The position numbers were made by a program, and so were the translations under genes. DNA of 64,000 nt, taken from NCBI RefSeq assembly GCF_036323735.1, contig NC_086028.1, positions 25,651,001 to 25,715,000 on the forward strand, given 5' to 3'. Shown one piece after another: positions 13,501 to 23,100 of this stretch. Each line of letters opens with the position of its first letter. Within the stretch, counting starts at the first letter, position 1. The stretch is from Rattus norvegicus (taxonomy: Eukaryota > Chordata > Mammalia > Rodentia > Muridae). The notes below the pieces were generated by a model. It ran no database searches. It saw only the letters and a list, made by a program, of their open reading frames with translations, and had not been told where the DNA came from.

Positions 13501-14191
13501 CATAACACTGAGCAGATTTCATTCTCATTTTTCTTTTACTTGCAATTGTTATTAATTTTTGCAGGCAGGGTCACTGAGAGGCTTTCTGTATAGGTCTGGA
13601 ACATGTACTTCTTACAGGTGAAAACATTAAAAATTACTTTATTCGAACTTTTTAAATGCTACCACCACCTACACTCAATTTACTCTGCCATGTACACACC
13701 AAGTTCCAGCACCTTACCGTTAAAAGGCTGAACAATGTTAAGAATTGTTTCATGAGTAGAAAAGAATCCTTGGGCAGCTGAACTGATTTCTCAGTCTTCG
13801 TGCTTTTACATCTGAATGTAATGTCAAAGTAGAAAATTCTAACGAGGGCAACTTTTTAAAAGGTACGCAGTGCCTGGCAATTCCTAATCCCCTTCAATCA
13901 GCTATAGTTTGTCCATGGCGTTGATAGCTTATTTTAGAATTTCGCGCTTGAAGGCTCGCTGAGCGCAGGGAAGATTCCATTTCACTTACAACCGCATCTC
14001 CACCATCCTATACAGCGCTTGCCCAATGTTTACTGCGTGAATTTGGAGAAAATACAAACACCAACCCAGCCCTAATCTGGCTTCCGGATGACGGGGGAAC
14101 GAGGGCGCAAACCCCTTCCCACCCTGTTCCCGCACCCATACGCACCCGAAGGGTCATTGAATCTTTTCAGGGGCGCCTTAGGGAAGGACAT
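4429..14191 (-). CDS. Hmmr: Hmmr (RHAMM/CD168), 5' part: coding exons 1-7, gene continues beyond the left edge
   Basis: Seven exons join in frame: 14191-14146, 11971-11873, 11298-11219, 7432-7385, 6241-6053, 4705-4619 and 4529-4429, all with GT/AG borders (650 nt, about 216 residues). The product starts [16 protein letters not shown] and follows mammalian HMMR throughout. Family knowledge: a long coiled-coil protein that binds microtubules through its N-terminus, acts in spindle assembly with TPX2, and binds hyaluronan through a C-terminal motif outside this window. The visible part is a basic head (residues 1-90) followed by heptad-rich coiled coil from about residue 92. The next exon, expected to encode VSIEKEKIDEK-like sequence, was not found in 1-4428, so that stretch is read as intron 7. 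Identity is very secure; exon limits are read by eye. Confidence 0.96.
4619..4705 (-). CDS. Hmmr: Hmmr exon 6
   Basis: 87 bp, acceptor ttattgtag, donor AGG|gtgagt, 29 codons (residues 155-183: [20 protein letters not shown]...RETKMR). Continuous coiled coil. Phase 0 at both ends. Only 89 bp of intron separate it from exon 7. Confidence 0.95.
4765..5025 (+). repeat. Two B1 SINE fragments
   Basis: 4765-4890 shows gcaggtgtggtatcacacgc and an A-rich tail. A second diverged copy is at 4916-5025. Both lie in Hmmr intron 5, between exons 5 and 6. Confidence 0.7.
5505..5612 (-). repeat. B1 SINE
   Basis: Minus-oriented B1 with leading T tract and ttgagacatgttgccatgta. Confidence 0.65.
6053..6241 (-). 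CDS. Hmmr: Hmmr exon 5
   Basis: 189 bp, acceptor ttcttccag, donor AAG|gtacta, 63 codons (residues 92-154). It begins [20 protein letters not shown] and ends NELLKSK. A clear heptad pattern with Leu/Ile at a/d positions marks the start of the long coiled coil. Confidence 0.96.
6425..6540 (+). repeat. B1 SINE fragment
   Basis: gaggcagaagcaggcagata followed by a CA-rich tail. Confidence 0.55.
6855..7060 (+). repeat. B4 SINE
   Basis: Alu-like left part (gttgtggcccatttctaatc) joined to an ID-like right part with a cacacatg tail, the B4 layout. Confidence 0.6.
7385..7432 (-). CDS. Hmmr: Hmmr exon 4, 48-bp cassette-type exon
   Basis: Encodes residues 76-91, [16 protein letters not shown]. It is exactly 48 bp and phase 0 on both sides, so skipping it keeps the frame. 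From memory, the human equivalent is the exon absent from the RHAMM-48 isoform, which alters microtubule binding. Acceptor ttaaacag; donor GAG|gtaagc. A short L1 insertion lies just upstream of the acceptor (7439-7526). Confidence 0.94.
7439..7526 (+). mobile_element. Minimal (about 56 bp) L1 3'-end insertion with 16-bp target-site duplications
   Basis: The rat L1 3' terminus (gggaataacactcgaaatg ... aagttaataaa) and poly(A), 7455-7510, sit between perfect copies of aaaagtcaaagaacaa at 7439-7454 and 7511-7526. This is a severely 5'-truncated L1 insertion. It lies 6 bp from Hmmr exon 4 (which starts at 7432), inside the splice acceptor region. Confidence 0.9.
7605..8203 (-). repeat. SINE cluster: B3-like, B1 and B2, all minus
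   Basis: 7605-7800 is a diverged B3-like piece. 7865-8006 is B1 (ttttttgagacagggtttgt). 8015-8203 is a good B2 ending gagccatctctccagcccc. Confidence 0.8.
8581..8772 (+). repeat. B2 SINE
   Basis: Begins ggctggagagatggctcagt and ends with an AATAAATA and A-rich tail. Near consensus. Confidence 0.92.
9115..9268 (-). repeat. B1 SINE
   Basis: ctggctgttctgaactcact and gatctgcctgcctctgcctc identify minus-oriented B1. Confidence 0.8.
9286..9467 (+). repeat. B2 SINE
   Basis: gggctggagagatggctcag through aataaatgaataaatcttta. Near consensus. Confidence 0.92.
9648..9838 (+). repeat. B2/B3-type SINE, diverged
   Basis: acaggagagatggctcggca head followed by a diverged B3 body. Confidence 0.65.
9862..10235 (+). 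repeat. Rodent dispersed repeat (family B), copy 1
   Basis: Starts caccatgaccagaagcaatt and shares its body with 26725-26990 (stretches such as gggtttatt, tgctgctt and gatgac/ggcttgtg). It lies in Hmmr intron 3. Family name not assigned. Confidence 0.6.
10480..10642 (-). repeat. B1 SINE
   Basis: Minus-oriented, diverged B1 (gggtctcgcacaacccaggc). Confidence 0.65.
11219..11298 (-). CDS. Hmmr: Hmmr exon 3
   Basis: 80 bp, acceptor tttcccag, donor AAAG|gtgaga. Encodes residues 49-75 ([20 protein letters not shown]...VSK). It is Lys-rich, fitting the N-terminal microtubule-binding region, and ends in phase 0. Confidence 0.95.
11500..11612 (-). repeat. (GT)n with B3-like SINE
   Basis: Short GT run at 11506-11521, then a B3-like right end (ttaactactgagctagctcc). 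Confidence 0.6.
11873..11971 (-). CDS. Hmmr: Hmmr exon 2
   Basis: 99 bp, acceptor tctatag, donor GAG|gtaatg. It completes Gly16 and encodes residues 17-48 ([20 protein letters not shown]... to FKNQR). This is the conserved N-terminal head of RHAMM. Confidence 0.95.
12077..12200 (+). mobile_element. URR1-like hAT MITE fragment
   Basis: Begins agtgattctcaacctt and carries the internal cataaattatttttattgca, as in rodent URR1 elements. The 3' end is missing. Confidence 0.65.
12228..12343. repeat. Perfect 57-bp tandem duplication, 59-bp period
   Basis: 12228-12284 and 12287-12343 are identical (both begin ggtctcacgtgtttttgaat). Located in Hmmr intron 1. Confidence 0.95.
12344..14145. other. Hmmr intron 1, 5' part
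   Basis: Mostly unique AT-rich sequence with a weak B1 fragment near 13020-13105. It becomes CpG-rich from about 13,930. No further exon recognised. Confidence 0.6.
14146..14191 (-). CDS. Hmmr: Hmmr exon 1, coding part
   Basis: Encodes residues 1-15 ([15 protein letters not shown]) plus the first base of codon 16. The ATG at 14191-14189 has A at -3. The donor is TCGG|gtgcgt. The exon faces Nudcd2 across a shared CpG-rich interval. The 5'UTR probably begins within 14192-14260; the transcription start is not visible. Confidence 0.93.
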
Positions 14192-14801
14192 TCTAGCGCC
14201 TGGGTCCAGATGCAACAGCGACGAAACGCCCTAGCAAACTGTCAACTCGCCTGAATTCAAATTTACCCCAACGTCCCCAGCGTCAGCCAATCAGAAAGTC
14301 TAAATTTAGCTGGCTAATCCTGCACCGATGAAAGAGCATGCGCACGAGATTTCTACTGCTGCCCAATCGGGAGGTCTGTAAGTTTAAGCTGGTACCCAAT
14401 AAGAGACTGTCCCCGTTCGCCGCTGCAAACAGGTCCATCCAATCACGTCTGGTGTTACTCAAATTCCCTGGATCGCACAGTTCGCGCAAGCGCACTTCAC
14501 AGGTCTTTAGACGCGTCCGAATTTTGGCGTCACACAGATTAAAAGATCGCCGGCACTTGTCTCCTTTGTTCCAGCGTCAGCGTTCTTGGGATGTCAACAA
14601 CTCTAGGCTGCCGGTTTTTCCCACCAGGTCTCGCGAGTGTCTTAAATGGGCTCTGAAAGGGAAAAATTTGAACACTCGGACACGCCGGGTTTGGACTCTT
14701 GCGCATGTGCAGTGACCCCAAGGCGCGGAGGGCAAACCCTGAGTCGAGTCCCGCCGGTGTAGTGCTCTCCCGGAGCAGTGTCCCTGCGTGGCATCTTCAG
14801 A
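14192..14801. promoter_or_regulatory. Bidirectional Hmmr/Nudcd2 promoter in a CpG island
   Basis: The two start codons are divergent and 610 bp apart, and CpG-dense sequence runs from about 13,930 to 15,000. Four CCAAT boxes are visible on the plus strand at 14287-14291, 14363-14367, 14396-14400 and 14439-14443. A CHR-like TTTGAA on the minus strand (14256-14261) lies 65 bp upstream of the Hmmr ATG. Another TTTGAA on the plus strand is at 14667-14672, upstream of Nudcd2. NF-Y boxes followed by a CHR are the known layout of G2/M genes regulated by DREAM and B-MYB-MuvB, which suits Hmmr. No TATA box is obvious. Confidence 0.8.
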
Positions 14802-14990
14802 ATGTCTGCCCCGTTTGAGGAGCGCAGCGGGGTAGTTCCCTGCGCGACTCCGTGGGGACAGTGGTACCAGACCCTGGAGGAGGTGTTTATTGAAGTCCAG
14901 GTGCCCCCGGGCACTCGCGCGCAGGACATCCAGTGTGGCCTGCAGAGTCGGCACGTGGCTCTGGCCGTGGGTGGCCGCGAGATCCTCAAG
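14802..14990 (+). CDS. Nudcd2: Nudcd2 exon 1, coding part
   Basis: 63 codons, from MSAPFEERSG to VGGREILK, donor AAG|gtagca. It covers the start of the CS domain. GC- and CpG-rich, inside the shared island. The 5'UTR lies within roughly 14,560-14,801. Confidence 0.95.
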
Positions 14991-17900
14991 GTAGCAAGCC
15001 AGGGCTTGTCCCGAGTTCCTTCTTCTGGCTTCCCCGCACCCTGAGTCCTAAAATTCACGGTGTCAGAGGGATGACTGCTGGGTGTGGCAAGGTTAGTTCC
15101 TGGCTGGCAGAAAGAAAGCGGTAATTTGTTCTGACGAGGGGTCTCAACGGAGCACCCCACCCACAGGACAGATCTTGCGCGGGAAGAAAGGCAAAGATTT
15201 TGTTTTCCACTTTATTTGTAAAATAGTTTTGGGGTGCTTTTAATTCCCCTGGAGTTCCCGACAGAAGGCTAAGTAGGTCAAAAGAACAAATATGCATCCT
15301 CTAGCACTGATGTGAGTCCCAGAGACTTATACAAAAGGTTTCTGAACTCTGTTCCTGATGTGTAGGCTAATACAGGCAGTTACAAGCAAGGATAGGGTAA
15401 TTGGATGAAGATTCAAAGATGGTCAGATTGGTTTACTAAATAACAACTTCCTTACATGTTGACCTTCAAGATAATGAAGATAACTTGACATCAATTCTGT
15501 AATATGTGATTAGATTCTTTTTAAGAAACTGGCTTTTTCCTAGTGCCAGCTTCTCAAAAGAGATTGAATTAACTTTAATAACGTTAACTTTAAGAGATTT
15601 TTAAGGCAGGTATTGTGGCTCGAACTTTTAATCCTAGCATTTGGGAACCACAGGCAGGTAAATGTCTTTGAATTAGGCCAGACAGACAGATCTACTAAGC
15701 CAGCTCCATGACTACATAGGGCAGTGGTTCTCAACCTTTCTAATGCTGTGAGCCTTTAATAATGTTCCTCATGTTGTGGTGAGCCTCCAGCCATAAGATT
15801 AGTTTCCTTGATACTTCCTAAGCGTAATTTTGCAGTTATGAATCTGCAATTAAATATCTGGTATGCAGGATATCTTATATGTAACCTCCAAAGAGGTTGA
15901 GATGCATTGGTTGGAAGCTGGTAGACACACCCTGCTTCAAGAAAAAAGAATAGTCACCAGGTGGTGTTTGTACACACCTTTAATCTCAGCACTCAGAAGT
16001 CAGGGACAGGATTTCTGTGAGTTTGAGGAGAGAGTTTGAGTCTCTTGGTCTACAGAGCAAGTTCCAGGACAGCCAGGGCTACACAGAGAAACCCCCCTGC
16101 CCAACAAACAAAAAAAAACCCAAACAGAAGAAAGGAGAACAAAAAAATAGAGCACATTTTTCTAGTTTCATCAGGAGTCCCTGTCTTGTTCATATTCATT
16201 TTATAGGTTAATTTAACATTCTATCATAAGGAGTAGTATGTCTTCTCCTGTTTGGTTTACTGGTCCCTGTGGGTTTGGTTTTTTTTTTTCCCCCCACGAT
16301 TAAGTTGTCAAATTTGTAACCTAGACCCCCTTTCATTCATTAGGAGGAAGTTCAAGGTTGAACACTTAAAAGTAGGGGAAATTGGCCTAAGATGTGCCTT
16401 AGCTTGAGATGAGCCAAATCTTAGTGATGAGAATTTATTAAACTTAATGAAATATTGTAATTTTATTACCTTACATTTATTTTCCAGGGGAAATTGTTTG
16501 ACTCTACAATTGCTGATGAAGGAACATGGACTTTGGGTAAGAGTAATCTGTGATGATTCATAACATTTTAAAAAATTGAGTCATGGTATCATTTTTCCTA
16601 TATATTAAGTCTTGTCTTTGTTGCTATGAAAGATGGAGAAAAGCGTTGGGAACAGTTGTCTATCAAAATTACCTACCAGCCTTCAGGAAATACAGTGTTC
16701 AACTATGCACTGTGATTTCTCTGTAACTTCTTTCTTATTTTTATCCTAGAGGATAGAAAGATGGTCCGCATCGTCCTGACAAAAACCAAGAGAGATGCTG
16801 CAAACTGTTGGACTTCCCTTCTAGAATCTGAATATGCAGCCGACCCCTGGGTGCAAGACCAAATGCAGAGGAAACTTACGTTAGAGCGATTCCAGAAAGA
16901 GGTAAGTCAGACGCACAAGTATTCTAAGGCATATGAAGTTGTACGGAGCCTTTTGGTGAATTTGAAAGTGAATGGCCAGAAAATTGCCTATTACACAGGT
17001 TTCAAATTTCACAAATGTATGCATTTGTTGTGAGACTGATTGCTGAATGCATATACGTAATTCATGAATGATAAACCAAAAGGATTGGACCACTATAGGT
17101 ACACAGTATAAAAAGGAGATTTCCCTTCAGTGGATTCCCCACTTCTTGCCTCATTCTCTTGATCGGCCTCTTTAAGGGCAGTTTCCATCCTCATCATGCT
17201 CACTTCCAAAAATATGTCTGACTTAGACTTCTCCAGTTACTTCTGCACAAAAACCTTTTTCTGTCTGTCAGATGTTACGTGTCCAAGGTGAGCAAACTAA
17301 TTTTGCTCCCACATTTACTCTTCCTTTTCATTTTAGTTAATGGAGCCTAGTTGTTCATGATTAGGGGTTGGGAGGAGGGGGTTGAGAGAAGGCACTTGCC
17401 ATGTGAGCATGAGGACCAGAGGCTGCTGAGGATCCTCAGAAACCATGCAAAGCGGGACAGGCACGGTCGCCGTACTAGATCCCAGCATTCCTGAGGCAGA
17501 GAAAGGATTTCCCGGGGAAACTGTCTAGACTGCCAAGAGTTTCTAAGCTAGGGGTTTATTGAGAGACCCTCCCTCAATAAATGAAGCAGGGAGAGCAAAT
17601 GAGGAAGACACCCGATGTGTACATTAGTCCTATATGCCAGCCTGCACACCATCCAGGTGACTCTTAGGAAGTCTCATTAGCATTGCCTTCCACTCCCATT
17701 CACAATGTTACCACTTCACACTGCCGCATCTGCCAGCACTCTGGTCTGGATTACTTGAATAAAATGTTTACTAGCCTCCTGGACTCGGACTGTAGCAAGT
17801 AAAGAAGTCTTGATAGGGCAAGTCAGACCAATGCATTGTTCTCAGCAATTGTGATGATTGATAGTTACTTTCTTGCCTTACCCTTCCTTTGTGTTTCTGA

Positions 17901-19198
17901 GACTGTCTCACTGTGTGTGTAGCAGGCTGGCCTTCGTTAAAGAGATATGTCTCCCAAGTACTGGGATTAAAGATGTGTACCGGCATGCCTGCTCTCCACG
18001 ATGATTCTAACTGGAGTGCTCTGTACCTTTCAGCTCAGTGCGCAGTAAAACACATTCGACTATTCCCTTAAAGTCTGTAATTTTCTCTCCTAATTATTTC
18101 TTCTGCTTACCTATATTCCCTGCTTACCTTTTTTATAGCACTTACAAGCTTTAACACACTAAGTCAGGTTGGCAAAATGTGGCCTGGGGATACTGGGCCC
18201 ACTGCATGTCTCTGCAGGTTTTACTGAGATACCTGTGTTTATTCATCAGGATGCTACTTTACACACATAGCAGCTGAGGTCACGTAGTCTGCAAAGTCTA
18301 AAGTGATTACTACCTGACTCTTGTTCAAGTCAGACTTCCCTAAGTTCTGTCTTTGGTATTTACATTTCATATTTGTGTGTCCCTAGTGCCATGTTAGCTC
18401 CCCTAGAACATTTTGTTTGAAATCCACATTTGTTTAAATGGTACTTTCCAAATAGTTCAGAAATCCCATTAAACAAATGAAATTTCCCCCTGAGAAGTCT
18501 AAAGCTTGAATGAGTACTTCATATATATAATATGTGTCAGTATGCTAGTATACACACAGTTCTTAGAACCCTGTATGGCATATAGTAAGCTTCAAGACGT
18601 TGCTGTTAGCTGAGCTTGGTGATATTCACCTTTAATTCCAGCAGAACTTCAAGTTCAAGGCCAGCCTGGGTGACATAGCTACACCAGGTCTCAGAAAAAT
18701 TAAAAATTAAAATTAAAAAGCTCAGCATAAGCTTTGCGCAGTGGCAGTATCGAGCCAATGAGGTTTATCCGAGGCGCGATTATTGCTAATTGAAAAAGCT
18801 CAGCATAGAGTACTTGCTTAGTTTGCAGGAGGCCCTGTGTTCAAACTATAATAAGCTCTCCAGAAAAGAAAAAGCTTTTAAAATCTATTTATACAAATAA
18901 ACATTTTATTTGTTTCATTATACTGTTAACTATCGTCACAGGTATCACTCTTCTAAGTCTTTACACATCTGGAAGTTGAGGGGGCCTCTTAGTTTTAGTT
19001 TTACCTTGGGTGATTTTAGTCAAGGTTGATATTATTCCTTAATTTTTGATTTATATTTTTGTCAATTATGAATTTAACTTATCCTTGTAAGTTTTAATAT
19101 TTTATGTCTTTCAGAATCCTGGGTTTGACTTTAGTGGAGCAGAAATCTCAGGGAACTACACAAAAGGTGGACCAGATTTCTCAAACCTTGAGAAATGA
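14802..19198 (+). CDS. Nudcd2: Nudcd2 (NudC domain-containing 2), complete, four coding exons
   Basis: Exons 14802-14990, 16488-16536, 16750-16901 and 19115-19198 join to 474 nt, 157 aa plus TGA, the usual length of the family. The protein starts MSAPFEERSGVVPCATPWGQ and ends GNYTKGGPDFSNLEK. Family knowledge: NUDCD2 is a cytosolic and centrosomal NudC-like HSP90 co-chaperone that stabilises LIS1 in the dynein pathway. A CS (p23-like) beta-sandwich covers about residues 14-104 and contains the Trp residues WGQWYQTLEE and GTWTLEDRK typical of CS folds. The ATG has A at -3. The gene is divergent from Hmmr. No defect is seen. Confidence 0.97.
15602..15716 (+). repeat. B1 SINE fragment
   Basis: ggcaggtattgtggctcgaa and a truncated right side. 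Nudcd2 intron 1. Confidence 0.65.
15722..15915 (+). mobile_element. URR1 hAT-type MITE
   Basis: Starts cagtggttctcaacctttct and ends aaagaggttgagatgcattg, diverged terminal inverted repeats. The interior has the usual tctggtatgcaggatatctt. Confidence 0.8.
15957..16125 (+). repeat. B1 SINE
   Basis: B1 body ending ccagggctacacagagaaac with a CAAA-rich tail. Confidence 0.85.
16488..16536 (+). CDS. Nudcd2: Nudcd2 exon 2
   Basis: 49 bp, acceptor tttccag, donor TTGG|gtaaga. Encodes GKLFDSTIADEGTWTL (residues 64-79) and the first base of Glu80. It carries the conserved Trp strand of the CS domain. Confidence 0.95.
16750..16901 (+). CDS. Nudcd2: Nudcd2 exon 3
   Basis: 152 bp, acceptor tatcctag, donor GAG|gtaagt. 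Completes Glu80 and encodes residues 81-130 (DRKMVRIVLTKTKRDAANCW... to RFQKE). It holds the last CS strands and the helical tail. Confidence 0.96.
17370..17640 (+). repeat. B4 SINE
   Basis: ID-like head (agagaaggcacttgccatgt) joined to a B1-like part. Nudcd2 intron 3. Confidence 0.6.
17890..17997 (-). repeat. B1 SINE fragment
   Basis: gtgtgtagcaggctggcctt and tactgggattaaagatgtgt. Confidence 0.7.
18600..18712 (+). repeat. B1 SINE
   Basis: gctgagcttggtgatattca through ggccagcctgggtgacatag with an AATT-rich tail. Immediately precedes the U4 copy. Confidence 0.75.
18730..18796 (+). pseudogene. Truncated U4 snRNA retro-pseudogene
   Basis: Starts at the exact U4 5' end (AGCTTTGCGCAGTGGCAGTA) and runs about 65 nt through the 5' stem-loop, ending near ttgctaattgaaaa. 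It lacks the 3' half including the Sm site and has one base missing after cagtatcg. It is flanked by the 15-bp direct repeat aaaaagctcagcata at 18715-18729 and 18793-18807, so it arrived by L1-type retroposition. Not a working snRNA gene. Confidence 0.92.
19115..19198 (+). CDS. Nudcd2: Nudcd2 exon 4, coding part
   Basis: Acceptor tgtctttcag, then residues 131-157 (NPGFDFSGAEISGNYTKGGP...LEK) and TGA at 19196-19198. This is the acidic, Gly-rich C-terminal tail typical of the family. Confidence 0.95.
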   Translation, partial: NPGFDFSGAEISGNYTKGGPDFSNLEK

Positions 19199-20010
19199 CT
19201 GCTGTTGAGTAGTTTCTGTCTGTCTGTCTGTCCGTGGATCCTGGCAGGTGCTGGCAACTTAATGCAGCTGATGATGTGACGGACGAGACACCCAATGTCT
19301 ACAGTAAAAAGATTGCAAAGTGTATTTCAGTATGCTTGTGAAAGATTACATTCAGATACGATTTGCGTAGGACATAGAGCAGCTCTGCTGTGGATAGATG
19401 GTAACTTTTATTGCTCTGCATTAAGTTTTATATGCTACATTTTCCTAATTTCATATTTAATTGTATTTTTACTACAAAAACATTGGAGTACAAATCATAT
19501 GAAATGAAAAGGTGCCTTCATGGAAAAATATTTTTTTGTGTGTGTGTGATGCAAAAATAATGTTCAGTAAATTTCTGAGTAAGAATTGTGTACCCCTTTG
19601 TCTAGATATGCTTGTCTGTACACAGAAAGTACAGAACTGAAAATTTTTTTAAGAAAGGAAAAAAGTACACTGAAATCCTTTGGATAACTTGAGTTAGTAA
19701 AAAATTCTAACTGGTTTGGTGCTGCCTAAGTGATTATGTCAAGAAATTGAAAACTGATAAAACCCTAACAACATAAGAGAAGTTAATTGCCTCTTACTGT
19801 CAAAAAACAATTTAGGCCCCTGAGTGTAGGCCACAGGCTTCATTTAATTTCAGTGATTCAGATAAAGTGGTCTGGAAAAAAAATTCTTTCATTTTCTTTG
19901 TGTTTTTTAAATCTTGAAAAAAATCGAAATGTGTAAAAAGCTTACAAGTCAAATATTAACAGATTGAAATCTTACACTTTTTCTAATAAATTGACATGTT
20001 GTCACCTCAA
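19199..20010 (+). other. Nudcd2: Nudcd2 3'UTR (probable extent)
   Basis: AT-rich unique sequence follows the stop codon. AATAAA at 19985-19990 is the best polyadenylation signal on the plus strand, about 790 nt after the stop, and would place cleavage near 20,000-20,020. Other weak signals exist, so the end is inferred. Confidence 0.55.
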
Positions 20011-22639
20011 TATTTTTCTTTTTCTTTTCTTCAAAAGAGTATGTTCTCAACAATGCAGCCATTAAAGCTAGAAAATCAACATGGACATGGTACTACTGTT
20101 TCGTCCTCAGCGCTGTGCCATTTATGCTGAGCTAATATCTACAGTGCCCTTTAAATAAGAGAGTTCTGTCTTCAGGATGTGCTGTACCAGCACAGGACTG
20201 GAGTTCACTTCAGCCTGGAACAAGTTCCCACTTTTTCCTTGGCTTTTACCGCTTTGATCTTTTCCCATGACAGCATCCTGCTGGGCAGGGTTGCCTCCAG
20301 CTCATGGTGATATTCTGGCCGTAGCTCCAGGGCCAATGAGTGGAGGTATGCCCCTGTGCCTGGCTTAGCTTTTGCACTTGAAAAGGATGGGAATTTTGTC
20401 TGTTGACTGTTCAGGATTAGGTCTGTTGTCTAGCTACAATATTCCTGCATCCCGTACCCTATCACGAATTAAGAATTTTGCCCTGTTGCTGATGGCTGAC
20501 GGTGTTGCCTTGGTCAGGGAGTAAGGTAGTATCTGCTGGGTTTCTTCAGTGTAATACCAAGTTTTGGGTATTTTGTGGGAAACTAGTTTTAAAGCACCTC
20601 TTGTTTCTAATCAAACTTTGAACTAAATTACTGTTGTATTTGGGGTAAAAATTGCTATCCTCATTACTTTCATGCTTAAAATTATATAATTTGGCTAGTG
20701 TAAAACCAGTCTAGGTGGCTTCTGTGTCCTTTGACATGTTTACATCATTGTTTGAGCAATTTCTTACACCCCAGACTTAGGCATTCCCTGCCATAGTCCA
20801 TAAACAAGCATTTTGCTAAATCAAGTTCTCTTTAGTGGATATATATTTTTAAAAGCAAGATGTGCATGCTGGTGTATGAACACTGTTGATGTGTGTTTAT
20901 CATGCACACATTAAACCTCTACATGCACACTGGAAATCATGACTTCCCATTAGGTACCCAGTTCTAATCTTACGGGGTTCGTTTTAGTTTTTCTCTCTTC
21001 AGTAGCCTGGTTTCCACCACTCTCAGTGTATTTGACATCCTGTTGTAGGTCATCTCTGTCCAAGTGCCTTTCAAGTGTGAGGCTGTGTTGAGCAGGGTGT
21101 CTTCACTCCTGAGCCCAGCACTGACACCCGCAGCTTGCCTACTTTTTGATGCCTTCCTCTTTTGTTTGCTTTCCTTAACAACTTCAGGGATGAATTCTGG
21201 GGAGGAAAAGGCCTTTCCTTGGTTGATTTTGACATTATTTCCGATAATATTTTGAACAGACTTACAGGTAAAGTTAATGTTTCCTAATCTATAATTTGGT
21301 GAATTTTAGCACACAGACAGATTTTTATAAGTGCCCTCTCGTTTACCCTGAAACATGCTGAAATTCTTTCTTTGGAGTCACACCATTAGCTTTCAACTCT
21401 GGAAGCCAGTGTCTCTGACAAGGTCTTTTACCCACTAAGTCATCTCTATATCCCTTTGTGTTTTTGATTTACATTTCTGTGAAGGCAAGCTGTAGCTAGT
21501 ATTCTTGTGTTTATTGAACATTTGTGTATCTTAAAGAGTGCTTATTCAAATCTTTTGCCCAGTTTTAGATTGAGTTGTCTTATTGTTAAGTAGTAAATAG
21601 TCTGGGTACAAGTTATCAGCTATGTGGTTTTTTAGTAATTTCCTGTGGGCTTTGTTTGGGTTTTTGTTGTTTCAGTTTGTCTTTTGAGATAGTCTTGCTG
21701 TGTAATCCAGACTGGCTGTGAACTGGAATGCCTTGTATTAGCTGCTGCCGATCAGGGTTTGCAGGCACTCCACCCTCCAGCCATTATTCTGACCATCTTG
21801 ATAGCGTTTTTTTGCTAGATTTTTCATTTTGGCAAAGTCTAGTTTATCATTTTGTCAACTGCACTATGTCTTTGGCATCTTGTCTTCCCATAAAAACTCT
21901 TATGGGAACTTCTGGTCATAAAATTTTTTCCTTTGTCTTTATCTTAAAATTTTAATTAATTTATTAATTAATTTATTTTTTAGAACAAAATTGAGGTTTC
22001 AGTAAATAAAGGTGTTTTAATAAAGACAATGTACAAAAGTTAGGAGAAGTGCTCAAAAAGAAAGATATTCCAAAGCATAGATATGTGTAGGCTTCTCAGA
22101 GATGGGTAATGGATTGTTTGGAAAACCTAATTAAGAGAGAGACGCACAGAGAAGCAGTAACACCGCCCAGTGGGTGTGGCGCAGCTACTCATGGAATGTT
22201 TTACATTTACCTTTAACCCGTTTTTTAACGTAGTTCATGTTAGATGGAAAGCGTGGGTGGAAATTCAGTGTTTCTTTCGAATGGATACCTACCCACTGGT
22301 TTCAGAATCATTTTATTGGAAAAACTAAGTAGACTTGCCTGGGCTACAGATTCACACCGAGTGTCAGAACAAACATCAATCAGCTCTATATTTATGTGAG
22401 TCTGGTTTTGGACCCTTTTCTACCGAACTATGTGTCAATCCATCTGTTTGCCAGCTACTGTGATTATCATAGACTTAGAGTCCAAAACTCAAAATTGAAT
22501 AGCATGAATCCAACTTTATTGTTTTTCAATAAACATTGACCTTTTAGTTCCTGTGTCTTTCTGAGTTCAGATCCATCCATTCGGTATCTATGAGAGATCT
22601 CACTGAGATAATAATGTGTTTTCTAGAGTAACATAACTT
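20011..22639. other. Nudcd2-Ccng1 intergenic region, left part
   Basis: Mostly unique AT-rich sequence. A weak minus B1-like piece is at about 21655-21780 and a TTAA-rich patch near 21950-21980. No coding exon recognised. Confidence 0.55.
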
Positions 22640-23100
22640 AGAGAGTGAATCTCTTTCTATACAAAAGGCATTTATTTGAATGGTGTACACTCTGTGGTCC
22701 ATTTAGTCTAGCATTGGCTGCCTGTGAATGGAAGGCTCAAGAATCCAGTGGTTGTTCAGTCTACAAGCTGGATGTCTCACCTGGTCTTCAGGATACCCTG
22801 GAATCCCAAAGAAGTAGGCTGCAGTGTCAGTAAAGGAATGGACTTACTAGCAAGAACCAGAGCAGGCAGGCGCAGGCAGGCGAGAAGAGAGCAAGCTGCC
22901 TTCTGTGTCTTTATATAGGTTGCCAGCAGGTGTGGTCCAGATTAAAGGTAAATCTTCCCACATCAAAGATCCAGATTATAAGTGTGTCTTGTCACTTCAG
23001 ATGATATAATTAAAAAATCTCTCAGAGATGTGCCATCATTTGGGTTTTAGTTAATTCTCTCATAAATACAGATTGGATAGATTTGAACTTAGACAATCAC
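22640..23100. repeat. Probable rodent LTR-type repeat
   Basis: Structured middle-repetitive look (tttatttgaatggtgtacac; gtctttatataggttgcc; attaaaggtaaatcttccca). Class and limits are uncertain. Confidence 0.35.

Noticed and set aside
14642..15160. 172-codon minus-strand open frame in the promoter
   Set aside because: Antisense of Nudcd2 exon 1 in CpG-rich DNA where stop codons are rare.
18730..18796. Functional U4 snRNA gene
   Set aside because: Lacks the 3' half and Sm site, and target duplications mark it as a retrocopy.
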